Assembly (NCBI RefSeq): GCF_037152535.1
Contig: NZ_JBBCMA010000001.1
Location: forward strand, 1,240,001-1,304,000
From: Leclercia sp. AS011
GTDB lineage: Bacteria > Pseudomonadota > Gammaproteobacteria > Enterobacterales > Enterobacteriaceae
Reading direction: 5' to 3'
DNA: 64,000 nucleotides
Under the pieces are notes generated by a model, which worked only from the letters and a program-made list of their open reading frames with translations, searched no databases and was not told where the DNA came from. Position numbers and translations under genes: made by a program. Shown here one piece after another: positions 26,320 through 33,903 of the stretch (within the stretch, counting starts at the first letter, position 1; each line of letters starts with the position of its first letter).

Positions 26320-26480
26320 GATTATCTCCTGTAGTAAGGTACAGGATGAATCTAGGGTATTCGAGGAACGTCTCACAACCGAAAATTGGACAACCATTTT
26401 TTAGCAAGGCAAAGGGTAACTGGTATTTGACCTTATTATCAGTACAATAAATGTGACCACAATGTTAATGAGATATAGAA

Positions 26481-27029
26481 ATGAAGTTATTTTCCACCGA
26501 GCGTACGGACGTCTGGCTGCTGACGCCCGATCTTGCAGACAGTTTCCAGCTTTTCCTGCTGGAAAACCGATCGCATTTCGCCCCCTTTGAGCCCTTGCGT
26601 GACGAGGACTATTTCACGCTGGACAATATCAGCCAAAGACTGCTGAGCGCCCGGAACGATTACGACGCGAGAAAGTGTCTGCAACTGGTGTTCACGCTAA
26701 AAGGCGAACATACCCTCATCGGCAGCATCAATTTCACTAACTTTATCTTTGGCGTTTTCCAGGCGTGCTATCTCGGCTTTTCGCTCGATCGGGCTTATCA
26801 GGGAAAAGGACTCATGCACGAGGCGCTCAGCAAATCGATTGACTATGTCCATAAAACCTATGGTTTCCACCGCATCATGGCAAACCATCTTCCGGACAAC
26901 GCCCGCAGCAGTAAGACCCTGGCGAGTCTGGGCTTTGTGAAAGAGGGGTATGCGCAGTCGTATCTCAAAATAAACGGGGTATGGCAGGATCATGTGCTCA
27001 ACTCACTGGTTCTGCCAGACGTTGAGTGA
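26481..27029 (+). CDS. GNAT N-acetyltransferase, RimJ/RimL-like
   Basis: 182 residues, one GNAT domain. Acetyl-CoA-binding motif A is YQGKGLMHEALSKSIDYV (about residues 112-129), and the C-terminal ANHLPDNARSSKTLASLGFV is typical of the RimJ/L branch that acetylates protein N-termini or amino-sugar/amine substrates. The N-terminus (TERTDVWLLTPDLADSFQLF) also fits that branch. It is a single gene divergent from the ada leader and convergent with the fimbrial adhesin gene. The substrate is unknown. Confidence 0.87.
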   Translation: MKLFSTERTDVWLLTPDLADSFQLFLLENRSHFAPFEPLRDEDYFTLDNISQRLLSARNDYDARKCLQLVFTLKGEHTLIGSINFTNFIFGVFQACYLGFSLDRAYQGKGLMHEALSKSIDYVHKTYGFHRIMANHLPDNARSSKTLASLGFVKEGYAQSYLKINGVWQDHVLNSLVLPDVE

Positions 27030-27053
27030 CCGGGGTAACTGAAACACGCAGCG

Positions 27054-28055
27054 CTAATAATAAGTCAGCGTATAAGTCGCCACCGCGTTAACCTCCCCGG
27101 CCGCCACGCGACGTTGGGTCTGATAGTAACGTGCATGCAGAGGGATGGTATATTGTCCCTCTGGCGCAGTCCCCATATCCATCTCTTTGTGAAAGATCAC
27201 CGGCGCATTCTGGTAAAGCAGCTGAACCCCTATACCGCGCGCCCGGTTATGACGGGCATCGTTTTTTAGCACCCCTTTCTCTCTGACGAAGGCGGACTCC
27301 TTACCGTCCAGACGCAGCTTCACCCCCACCGCACTATTGCAATCAAGCTGTAACGCGAACGGCGTATCCCCTGCGGTATCACCCACCTGCTCAAACTGAT
27401 TCAGATTGGTCGCCGGGAGTTGTACCGTCGTGGGCGTCGAGGCATTCAGGGTACAGGCTCCCACTTTAATTCGCCCATGTATTTCAAGGGCTGCCACAGC
27501 GGTATCGCCTGCGAACAGAAAATGGTTGTCACGGTAATTCAGATCGCCTGACGCCACCCCGGAGGCCGTTTTCACCAGTTCGACTTTGACCCGAAACATT
27601 CCCGTGCGAAATGCATCGTCATCTTGTCCCGGTGGGAGGTGAACCGCTGCGGTAAAAGGTACACTGGTCATGCGTGCCGGGAAACCGTCATAGCCGCCGA
27701 TCGCCCGCAACGAAATCCTGACGCCCAGGCCGTTCAGATTGGTGGGGTAAATTTCAGGAGATTGCGCCGTGCCTGACATAAAGGCTCTGAAATCAACGTC
27801 AGGGTTCCCGGGATGGCCCTTATCACAGGCGATCCACTGCTCGCCGCCATCACTTATCTCATTCCATGAAAACGTCTTGCTGTAGACAGGCGTACCAGGC
27901 AGCGCATTTGCATGAATCATCATGCTGCCTACGTCCACGCGCAGCGTGGATGCTTTCCCCTGGGCAAACACAGGGGTACATGCCAGGGCCTGTGCGCCAT
28001 GAAGCAGAACAGGGATTAACCACCATTTCAGGCGGTTGAGCGTTAAGAAGTACAT
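27054..28055 (-). CDS. Fimbrial tip adhesin (FimH-like two-domain protein)
   Basis: The 333-residue protein begins with a signal peptide (MYFLTLNRLKWWLIPVLLHG, cleaved after ALA or VFA). The first ~175 residues are an N-terminal lectin-like domain with no pilin signature. Residues from about 200 on form a pilin domain (KVGACTLNASTPTTVQLP ... LQLDCNSAVGVKLRL) that ends in YTLTYY, the donor-strand-accepting C-terminal motif. It should sit at the fimbrial tip and bind a receptor glycan. Its ATG (28055) lies 13 bases inside the usher gene, so the two are translationally coupled. It is the last gene of the operon. Confidence 0.87.
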   Translation of the reverse strand: MYFLTLNRLKWWLIPVLLHGAQALACTPVFAQGKASTLRVDVGSMMIHANALPGTPVYSKTFSWNEISDGGEQWIACDKGHPGNPDVDFRAFMSGTAQSPEIYPTNLNGLGVRISLRAIGGYDGFPARMTSVPFTAAVHLPPGQDDDAFRTGMFRVKVELVKTASGVASGDLNYRDNHFLFAGDTAVAALEIHGRIKVGACTLNASTPTTVQLPATNLNQFEQVGDTAGDTPFALQLDCNSAVGVKLRLDGKESAFVREKGVLKNDARHNRARGIGVQLLYQNAPVIFHKEMDMGTAPEGQYTIPLHARYYQTQRRVAAGEVNAVATYTLTYY

Positions 28056-30526
28056 GAAAGACTCTGCTGTAAAATAAGAGATGGTGCAGACGCCAGGACG
28101 CGTGATAAATCGTAGCGCGCAATACACTGCTGATTAGCGGCCGTTCCCCACTGGGCTTTGAGACGCCCTGCTTTTCGCAGACCCGACAGATAGACCTGCC
28201 CGTCGTTAGCGACAATCCCCTCTGACTTATCATCGAGGGCTGTCACCTGCGTGCCAAACGGCAGCGGCTGGCTGTTTTTTTGAAGTATCAACAGCGCCTT
28301 ATAGCCCACGTGCGCGCGAAAAGAGGCCATAACTATCGCATCTTTGGTGGGAACCGCGGTCACCGAACTGTTGGATAAATCAACGTTAGCGGGCAGCGCG
28401 TGGCTATCCAGTGAAACGGTATTACGATGGTAGGCCGTCGCAAAAGGCAGCACGGCATACCCGGAGGCGTTGGTCCTGATCGTTTTCTGGTTTTCCAGCG
28501 GCACATTACCCGCACTATTCGCATTCACTAAGATGACGGGACCCTCCATCTCCTGCGAGAACACCACCCCATGCCGGTGCAGCAAAACGCCGCCGCTGGC
28601 ACCGTAACTGACCCGTTTCATCTGACTGTCTTCGCTGTAGCTGGCATTAAGAGCGCCCTGGCTGCCGGTGTATCCCAGCGACACGTCACCGCTCTGCCCT
28701 TGCTGGCTATCCGTACTTTGCTCAACGGAATAGCTAACAGAACGATCGTCCAGCAGCGCCCCATTAATACCCAGTGTCTGCGTAACGCCTTTTTTCTGCG
28801 ACGACGAGGTGTTGTAGCTGACATAGCTATCGGGGAGAAACGTCGCCAGCGGCACCGAAAGCGAGAGGGAGATGACTTTGTCGTTATCCTGCTGCTCTGA
28901 AGAGTGGGTATCACTGTAACCCAGCGACCAGGAGACGCCGTGAAAATCGCTGCTGATGCCCATGTTCGCCGTGCGTTGCGCCCGCACTCCTGACCAGTAG
29001 TCATCCTGATTCAGGCTGAGGTACAGCGATAAACCGGAGGCGATGGTCTGATTTAGCGTCACCTGCAGCGTCGATTTTTTGTTTTCCTCATCCGCATCAT
29101 CGCTCTCGTCCGCTGACGCATCCGCCAGGGAAGCATAACGCTGGTGGGAGTAGCGCCAGGCATTGATCCTGACCAGGGTGCCGAGTTGCTCAAGCCCTTT
29201 AGTATATTGCAGCTGCCATGCTCGCCCGGAACCCTGCACCTGGCGGGTGCTGGCGTCCGATGCCAACAGTTGAAGCGACAATGCCCCCCAGTCTCCCAGC
29301 CCTTTCCCCATCCCTAGCGAAAGATTGCGATACTGCTCCGCCACCTGAAGGCCGCCAAACCCGGTTATCCCCTGGCCGAAACCGCGCATGAGCGAAATCT
29401 GCGTCATTAGCGGCTGACGGGCATTGCCACTGGCAGAGTATCTCCCGGCGATCAGGGTGTATTTCAGATAGCCTTCACGCTGCATCTGGTTGACCGATGA
29501 ATAAGGCTGGTAGAAGCGGCGTTCTTCACCGCTGGATTCTTTAACCACAACCTCAAGATCGCCGCTGTTGGCCATGGGATAGAGATCGTTAATGACGAAG
29601 GGCCCCGGCGTGACATAGGTCTGGTATAACAGATAGCCATTTTGCCGGACCGTGACCCGGGCATGACTTTTTGCAATGCCGTGGATTGTGGGCGCAAACC
29701 CTTTTTGGGAGTCCGGTAGCATCTCATCATCAGACGCGAGACCCACGCCCTGCACCTGGACTGGATCAAAAACCTCCCCGGAGGTAAACGCATCTCCCAG
29801 CGTTAACTCGCTTTTCCAGCGCGCAATATCGCGTTCCAGCCACGTGGCCGAACTGCTCCAGTGGGTTTTTTCATTGCTGTTACTGGTCAGACTGCCATCC
29901 GAACGCAGGCGCCATGCCCCCAGGTTAGCGCCATTCTTCATCATCACAGAGTTGTCATTTTCACTTCCGCCGCCTTGTCTGTCCCGCTGGCTGGCACCGG
30001 AATAGCGATAGTTAAGCTCAACGGCGTTAATGCCCTCATCCCATAGCGTCACCGGGACAGCGCCGCGGGCCTGCTGGCTCATCAGCGCCTGAGGGATGGA
30101 GAGCACCAGCTTCTGATGCTGAAAATCGAATGTTGTGCGACTGTCCGGCAGCACTTTCGCCAGGTCGACGCAGGCAGCAGGCTTGTCGTCATCCCCGTTC
30201 TGCGCCAGTACCGCGGGATTAACGCCCGCCTTGCGCAGATCCTGAGAGGTCAGACAGGGCACCAGCGCCCCATGGGCACCATGGTGAAATTCGATATCTT
30301 TGGGTGATTCAATACTGACATCATTAACCAGCCAGTTGACCAGGTAATGACCTTCGGGTTGCGCATCCTGTGCGTTGAAGCTGCTTAAATCAACCGAAGG
30401 TAAATTCTCGTTTTTCTCCAGCAGATCCATATTAAACGCTGGCTGCGCCAGAACGGGCTGGCAGTAACCCCATACCGCTATCAGCAGATAGCCATGGGGT
30501 TTCAGGCCGATGTTCCAGCGCTTCAT
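28043..30526 (-). CDS. Fimbrial outer-membrane usher, FimD/PapC family
   Basis: 827 residues with a signal peptide (GYCQPVLAQPAFN). The N-terminal chaperone-binding domain (FNMDLL ... SSFNAQDAQPEGHYLVNWLV) is followed by the 24-strand barrel with plug (GVGLASDDEMLPDSQKGFAP, then HGIAKSHARVTVRQNGYLLY) and two C-terminal periplasmic domains (NASGYAVLPFATAYHRNTV; SEGIVANDGQVYLSGLRKAG). The C-terminal Cys pair is present (QQCIARYD ... QQSLSCTS). It secretes and assembles the pilus. It starts nine bases downstream of the chaperone stop and overlaps the adhesin gene. The gene appears complete. Confidence 0.92.
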   Translation of the reverse strand: MKRWNIGLKPHGYLLIAVWGYCQPVLAQPAFNMDLLEKNENLPSVDLSSFNAQDAQPEGHYLVNWLVNDVSIESPKDIEFHHGAHGALVPCLTSQDLRKAGVNPAVLAQNGDDDKPAACVDLAKVLPDSRTTFDFQHQKLVLSIPQALMSQQARGAVPVTLWDEGINAVELNYRYSGASQRDRQGGGSENDNSVMMKNGANLGAWRLRSDGSLTSNSNEKTHWSSSATWLERDIARWKSELTLGDAFTSGEVFDPVQVQGVGLASDDEMLPDSQKGFAPTIHGIAKSHARVTVRQNGYLLYQTYVTPGPFVINDLYPMANSGDLEVVVKESSGEERRFYQPYSSVNQMQREGYLKYTLIAGRYSASGNARQPLMTQISLMRGFGQGITGFGGLQVAEQYRNLSLGMGKGLGDWGALSLQLLASDASTRQVQGSGRAWQLQYTKGLEQLGTLVRINAWRYSHQRYASLADASADESDDADEENKKSTLQVTLNQTIASGLSLYLSLNQDDYWSGVRAQRTANMGISSDFHGVSWSLGYSDTHSSEQQDNDKVISLSLSVPLATFLPDSYVSYNTSSSQKKGVTQTLGINGALLDDRSVSYSVEQSTDSQQGQSGDVSLGYTGSQGALNASYSEDSQMKRVSYGASGGVLLHRHGVVFSQEMEGPVILVNANSAGNVPLENQKTIRTNASGYAVLPFATAYHRNTVSLDSHALPANVDLSNSSVTAVPTKDAIVMASFRAHVGYKALLILQKNSQPLPFGTQVTALDDKSEGIVANDGQVYLSGLRKAGRLKAQWGTAANQQCIARYDLSRVLASAPSLILQQSLSCTS

Positions 30527-30535
30527 GACAAGGGG

Positions 30536-31231
30536 TTAGCCCTGATTGAGGGTTGAACTGAAGTGTTGAGGTGCACCGAAATCATCAAGCGTGTTCCAGG
30601 AAATGCTTTGCGCCGTGCTTCCTGCCGGAACGGTATAATCCTGACGGCCACCCGGGGCCAGTACGCTCTGGTCAGCGGCAGTTTTACTCTGCTGGTTACC
30701 CAGGGTAAATGAGGTGACGGTGACATAATAAGGCGATGGGTTCACTGCATGAAGCTGATGACCACTGATGCTCCAGTGCAGATTTTTCGCGGCGGCCAGC
30801 GACGACCCGGGTAAACCGAGGGGACGATAGATCAGCTTAAGTTGATTCTTAATCGCGAATTGCAGAATATTTTCGCCCCCCTTGCCGCTATTTTGAGGGA
30901 TCACCTTAATATTCAGCACAAAAAGCGACTCTTTATTTTTGGGAAGTTGACCGGAGGTCTGGATCACCCGTAAATCGTTAGTATTTCCGGCGTCAAGACG
31001 AAACAGTGGCGGTGTCACGATGAAGGGGGATTTATTCTCATCGCCGATGTCGCTTACCCAACTCTGAATCAAAACCGGCGCATCGGTGTTGGTATTCTGC
31101 ACAGAGATGTCCGCTTCATTTTCGCTGGACAGGTAAATTAACCGGGTTCCTCCGATAGAAACCCCGCCCGCTAATACCGGAGAGGAAAACAGCATCACGG
31201 CGGCGAGTAACGTCAGGCTTTTCATTTTCAT
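30536..31231 (-). CDS. Periplasmic fimbrial chaperone (PapD/FimC family)
   Basis: The 231-residue protein has a signal peptide cleaved after VLA (about residue 21) and two Ig-like domains. The conserved Arg that anchors the subunit carboxylate is in GGTRLIYLSSENEADISVQN, and the partner Lys in NQLKLIYRPLGLPG. The segment LFVLNIKVIPQ is the G1 donor strand region. It stabilises pilins and delivers them to the usher. It is separated from the major pilin gene by about 140 bp that carry a terminator-like hairpin, so its expression is probably reduced relative to the pilin. Confidence 0.92.
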   Translation of the reverse strand: MKMKSLTLLAAVMLFSSPVLAGGVSIGGTRLIYLSSENEADISVQNTNTDAPVLIQSWVSDIGDENKSPFIVTPPLFRLDAGNTNDLRVIQTSGQLPKNKESLFVLNIKVIPQNSGKGGENILQFAIKNQLKLIYRPLGLPGSSLAAAKNLHWSISGHQLHAVNPSPYYVTVTSFTLGNQQSKTAADQSVLAPGGRQDYTVPAGSTAQSISWNTLDDFGAPQHFSSTLNQG

Positions 31232-31255
31232 TGGTAGCTTCTTTCGCAGATCTGG

Positions 31256-31287
31256 AAAAAGAAAAGAGCAGAGTGACTCTGCTCTTT
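31256..31287 (-). terminator. Attenuator-type hairpin between pilin and chaperone genes
   Basis: On the minus strand AAGAGCAGAG (31277-31286) pairs with CTCTGCTCTT (31264-31273) over a 3-base loop, followed by a T-rich tail (TTCTTTTTCC). Such hairpins after the major subunit are common in fimbrial operons and allow excess pilin transcript. Confidence 0.8.
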
Positions 31288-31313
31288 ATGGAACTCAGGT
31301 GAGTGGATAATAA

Positions 31314-31871
31314 CTATTCGTAATTAATATCAATGCTAGCATTTGCATTAATATTACCGGCGGTGACATCCACCTAGGAGTCACTCTTCAGGTCGGCAAG
31401 AAAACCAAAGGTAATATCACCATTATCATCGGCCTGTTTGGTGGCCGTTTTTACCTGCTTATCAAAAGTCAACTGCGTGCCCTGTGTGGAACCATCGTCG
31501 CTGGAATAGACTTCAATTCCAACGCCCTTCGCCACACCGTCAGCGGCATTCATGGCCAGTACGGCATCTGCCTTACCGTTGGCATTGGCATCAGGCGTAC
31601 CCTCCAGACTGATACTGACGTTCTGTGCCGTCGGGCACCCTTTCAGATGGATTTTAAACGGGGTTTGCGCCGTGGTTTGCTCATGTGATTTCAGTGTATC
31701 CATGTTTACACTACCGAAATCGACGTTCACATTGCCGGAATTATCGGCAACCTGACAGGTTTCATTGATGATTTTACCGGAGAAATTAACGGTGCTCGCA
31801 TGCGCCGACAGCCCGGTGAAAAAGAAGGTCAGGAAAGCGCCGGAAAATAAAATCTTAGTCTTAGAATTCAT
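31314..31871 (-). pseudogene. Major fimbrial subunit, interrupted by an in-frame amber codon near its C-terminus
   Basis: The frame encodes a type-1-like pilin: signal peptide cut after SAHA (about residue 25), STVNFSGKIINETCQVADNS with the first Cys, and LKGCPTAQNVSISLEG with the second. Translation stops at TAG (31374-31376) after FLADLKSDS. If that codon is read through, 19 more codons continue the pilin perfectly: VDVTAGNINANASIDINYE, ending at a second TAG (31314-31316). The missing part contains the last two beta strands, needed for chaperone binding and donor-strand exchange. The short product (165 residues) should therefore not assemble unless suppressed. A single substitution (for example from CAG) explains it; a sequencing error is possible. 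Confidence 0.85.
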
Positions 31872-32301
31872 TTTTATAGCCTATAAAAGACAGGATAACG
31901 TGTTATCAAATAAACAATGCAAGTTGCATTCAATTAACAAAAATGACTCAGAACATTCTTAGCCCCGTGTCACTCGGCGACGAGTATAAAAAATTAAACA
32001 GTTCGGAAAAATCAACAAGATGTTCTGATTTGTAAGCTTTAGAGATATTGCATGTATCGCAACATGCAGGCAACAGCCAGCCTACATAAATAGACAGCAG
32101 ATCGCTGCTCTCCTTTTATTTGCAGATCAGTGGAAGAAATAACCAACAATGTATTAATGCAGAGGAAATAGTTTACCGCGCAACTATTTTGCAGTACCGT
32201 GTATTTCAGGCAGGACGTCTGATTGTATCGGTTATACCCTGTCGGCAGCAGTGTGGTGAATAACGCTACCGTGCTTGCCGATAGCTCAAGGAGAGAGAAA
32301 T
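31872..32301. other. Divergent regulatory region of the fimbrial operon
   Basis: 430 bp between the pilin gene and the small secreted protein, without a gene of its own. It holds two palindromes: GATAAC-GT-GTTATC at 31894-31907, just upstream of the pilin start, and GCATGT-N6-ACATGC at 32050-32067. No pair of long inverted repeats or recombinase gene that would indicate a phase switch was found. Promoters could not be placed with confidence. Confidence 0.55.
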
Positions 32302-32613
32302 ATGTGCCTTCGGCAGATCACCCTATTTTTAGAACTCTTAGTTTTACTCAGCCTCCCGGCTGTCGGCCATGCTTCATCATCAGGTAAGCTACATTTTTCC
32401 GGACGGATTTTTATCGTCGGGTGCTTAATCGACCCGCAGGGTAAAAGTGCGCAAATCGTCTGCGGCAAAACCCCGCATAAAGAACGCCTGAACATCGCCT
32501 CATATTCCCCTTCCACCGCTGAATTTGCCTTGCCGGATAACCGGGGTGAAGCGTCGGTCCGGTGGTTGAACAGGCAACACACCGAAGCCGATCTGATCGT
32601 CAGATATCGCTAG
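32302..32613 (+). CDS. Small secreted fimbrial-subunit-like protein
   Basis: The start ATG (32302) follows AAGGAGAG. The 103-residue product has a signal peptide ending near GHA-SS (about residue 24). The mature part, GKLHFSGRIFIVGCLIDPQG followed by SAQIVCGKT, repeats the pilin opening pattern (G-x-[IVL]-x-F-x-G-x-I with a Cys), and the end (ADLIVRYR) resembles a pilin terminal strand. At about 79 mature residues it is too short for a normal pilin. It is transcribed away from the fimbrial operon. A regulator, minor subunit or anchor of the fimbria are all conceivable; no function is claimed. Confidence 0.65.
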   Translation: MCLRQITLFLELLVLLSLPAVGHASSSGKLHFSGRIFIVGCLIDPQGKSAQIVCGKTPHKERLNIASYSPSTAEFALPDNRGEASVRWLNRQHTEADLIVRYR

Positions 32614-32614
32614 T

Positions 32615-33028
32615 TTATGCTGGCCGAACCCGGTTCACTATCCCCATCCCGGCCAGCATCGCCAGAACAAACAGCAGCCCCTTCCCGACGCCCGCCCCCA
32701 GCAACACCAGCGACGGTCCGGGGCAAATACCCGCCAGCCCCCAGCCGAGACCAAACAGAATCGCCCCCACCAGCAGCGGGCGATCTACGGCGTTATTCTC
32801 CGGTAGCAGGATGGGCACCCCGCAAATGGCTCTTTTTCTGCCTTTCACCAACGCAAAACCGACTATCCCCACCGCAATCGCCCCCATCATCACGAAGGCA
32901 AGCGAGGGATCCCAGGCCTGAGAGAGATCGAGAAAGTGAAGTACCTTTTCCGGGTTTGCCATCCCACCGACCAGCAGGCCCACGCCAAAAATCAGGCCAC
33001 ACAGAAACGCGCTAATAATCAGCATCAT
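32615..33028 (-). CDS. YeeE/YedE-family permease half (PmpB-like)
   Basis: This 137-residue membrane protein has about four helices and the YeeE/YedE-type motif GWGLAGICPGP (about residues 99-109) with its central Cys. The opening FGVGLLVGGMANPEKVLHFL is typical of the DUF6691 half. With the upstream 143-residue partner it forms the two-subunit version of a sulfur-compound transporter; the one-chain relative YeeE takes up thiosulfate through conserved cysteines. The stop codon is one base past the convergent small fimbrial-like gene, and it starts seven bases after the partner gene. Confidence 0.87.
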   Translation of the reverse strand: MMLIISAFLCGLIFGVGLLVGGMANPEKVLHFLDLSQAWDPSLAFVMMGAIAVGIVGFALVKGRKRAICGVPILLPENNAVDRPLLVGAILFGLGWGLAGICPGPSLVLLGAGVGKGLLFVLAMLAGMGIVNRVRPA

Positions 33029-33035
33029 CTTCTCC

Positions 33036-33467
33036 TTAACCCAGCCAGAAACCGGTCAGCGTGGCGGTAATCACGCCCACGGCCATAAAGGTCAGCGTGG
33101 CGGCCAGGGAGCGCTTAGAAAACCTCGACAGCCCGCAGACGCCATGCCCGCTGGTGCACCCGGATCCGAGACGCGACCCGATGCCCACCAGCAAACCGGC
33201 CACGATAATCGTCGGCCAGGAGGTCTGAACGGTAATGGCCGGCAGCGGGAAAAAGAGAGAGAACAGCAGCGGTGAGCCAATCAGACCGGCTAAAAAGGCT
33301 ATCCGCCACCCTTCTGTGCGGGTCTTTTTCGCCAGCATACCTGCCACAATGCCGCTGATCCCGGCGATGCGCCCGCAAAAGTGGATCAACAGTATGGCTG
33401 CAAGCCCGATTAACACCCCGCCGCCGAAACTGCTCAGCGGTGTAAAGTGAGCGAAATCAATGGTCAT
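33036..33467 (-). CDS. YeeE/YedE-family permease half (PmpA-like)
   Basis: 143 residues, about four transmembrane helices. The signature GSGCTSGHGVCGLSRFSKRS (about residues 103-122) contains the two conserved cysteines of YeeE-type permeases, and GRIAGISGIVAGM is the matching N-terminal motif. The start is ATG 33467, inside the last codons of the regulator gene (11-bp overlap), so it is translationally coupled to it; the longer frame to 33650 is antisense-like overlap with the regulator. It presumably moves a reduced sulfur species with its downstream partner. Confidence 0.88.
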   Translation of the reverse strand: MTIDFAHFTPLSSFGGGVLIGLAAILLIHFCGRIAGISGIVAGMLAKKTRTEGWRIAFLAGLIGSPLLFSLFFPLPAITVQTSWPTIIVAGLLVGIGSRLGSGCTSGHGVCGLSRFSKRSLAATLTFMAVGVITATLTGFWLG

Positions 33468-33792
33468 GGTCGACTCCTGCCTGTGGGCAATAGAGGTCAT
33501 ATAAGGTATTGAGCAGCGTGAAGATCCGCGGATCCTCAATCCGGTAGAAAATCTGTTTACCTGTGCGTCGGGTCTCCACCAGCTGTAAGCGCCGCAACAC
33601 CCCCAACTGCTGGGATAAGGTGGGCTGACGGATCCCCACCGCCTCTTCAAGTTGCGCGACGCTGGCTTCCCCCTGGCTTAACTGGCACATCAGCAGCAGC
33701 CGGTCCGCATTGGACAGACCGCGTAAAATCTCTGCGGCACCCAGCGCCGCCTGTTTCATCGCATCCTGAAGATCGGTCATGGTTTCCATCAT
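33457..33792 (-). CDS. ArsR-family regulator, BigR/YgaV-like sulfur sensor
   Basis: The 111-residue protein is a winged-helix ArsR repressor (VAQLEEAVGIRQPTLSQQLG as the recognition region, then RRTGKQIFYRI in the wing). Two cysteines stand at the positions used by BigR/SqrR/YgaV to form an inter-thiol polysulfide bridge: LLLMCQLSQGE and LYDLYCPQ. In those proteins reactive sulfur releases the DNA. It heads an operon with two YeeE/YedE permease halves, as in BigR operons of other bacteria. Start choices are 33792, 33789 and 33780; the first two abut the operator. The C-terminus GVDHDH might bind metal. Confidence 0.87.
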   Translation of the reverse strand: MMETMTDLQDAMKQAALGAAEILRGLSNADRLLLMCQLSQGEASVAQLEEAVGIRQPTLSQQLGVLRRLQLVETRRTGKQIFYRIEDPRIFTLLNTLYDLYCPQAGVDHDH

Positions 33793-33829
33793 CAATATAC
33801 AATTTTATATAATGTATTTTAGTATATTG
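33793..33829 (-). promoter_or_regulatory. Nested inverted repeat, probable operator of the BigR-like regulator
   Basis: Outer arms CAATATAC (33793-33800) and GTATATTG (33822-33829) enclose an inner pair ATACA/TGTAT (33797-33817); the whole is A+T-rich. It touches the regulator's start codon, which suits autorepression. The A+T-rich, ATATA-containing form resembles BigR boxes. Confidence 0.7.
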
Positions 33830-33847
33830 TATCCCGGCGCAGGCTGC

Positions 33848-33886
33848 AAAAAAAAACCGGCAGCGATCCTGAGATCCCTGCCGGTT
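33848..33886 (-). terminator. Rho-independent terminator of the autotransporter gene
   Basis: On the minus strand AACCGGCAG (33878-33886) pairs with CTGCCGGTT (33855-33863), and the hairpin runs into nine T (33848-33856). It lies 18 bases after the stop codon. Confidence 0.9.
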
Positions 33887-33903
33887 GGCTACGTCAGACG
33901 TGA

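Noticed and set aside
31872..32301. A phase-variable invertible promoter (fimS type) for the fimbrial operon
   Set aside because: No matching long inverted repeats flank the region and no recombinase gene is nearby; the two palindromes are short and local.
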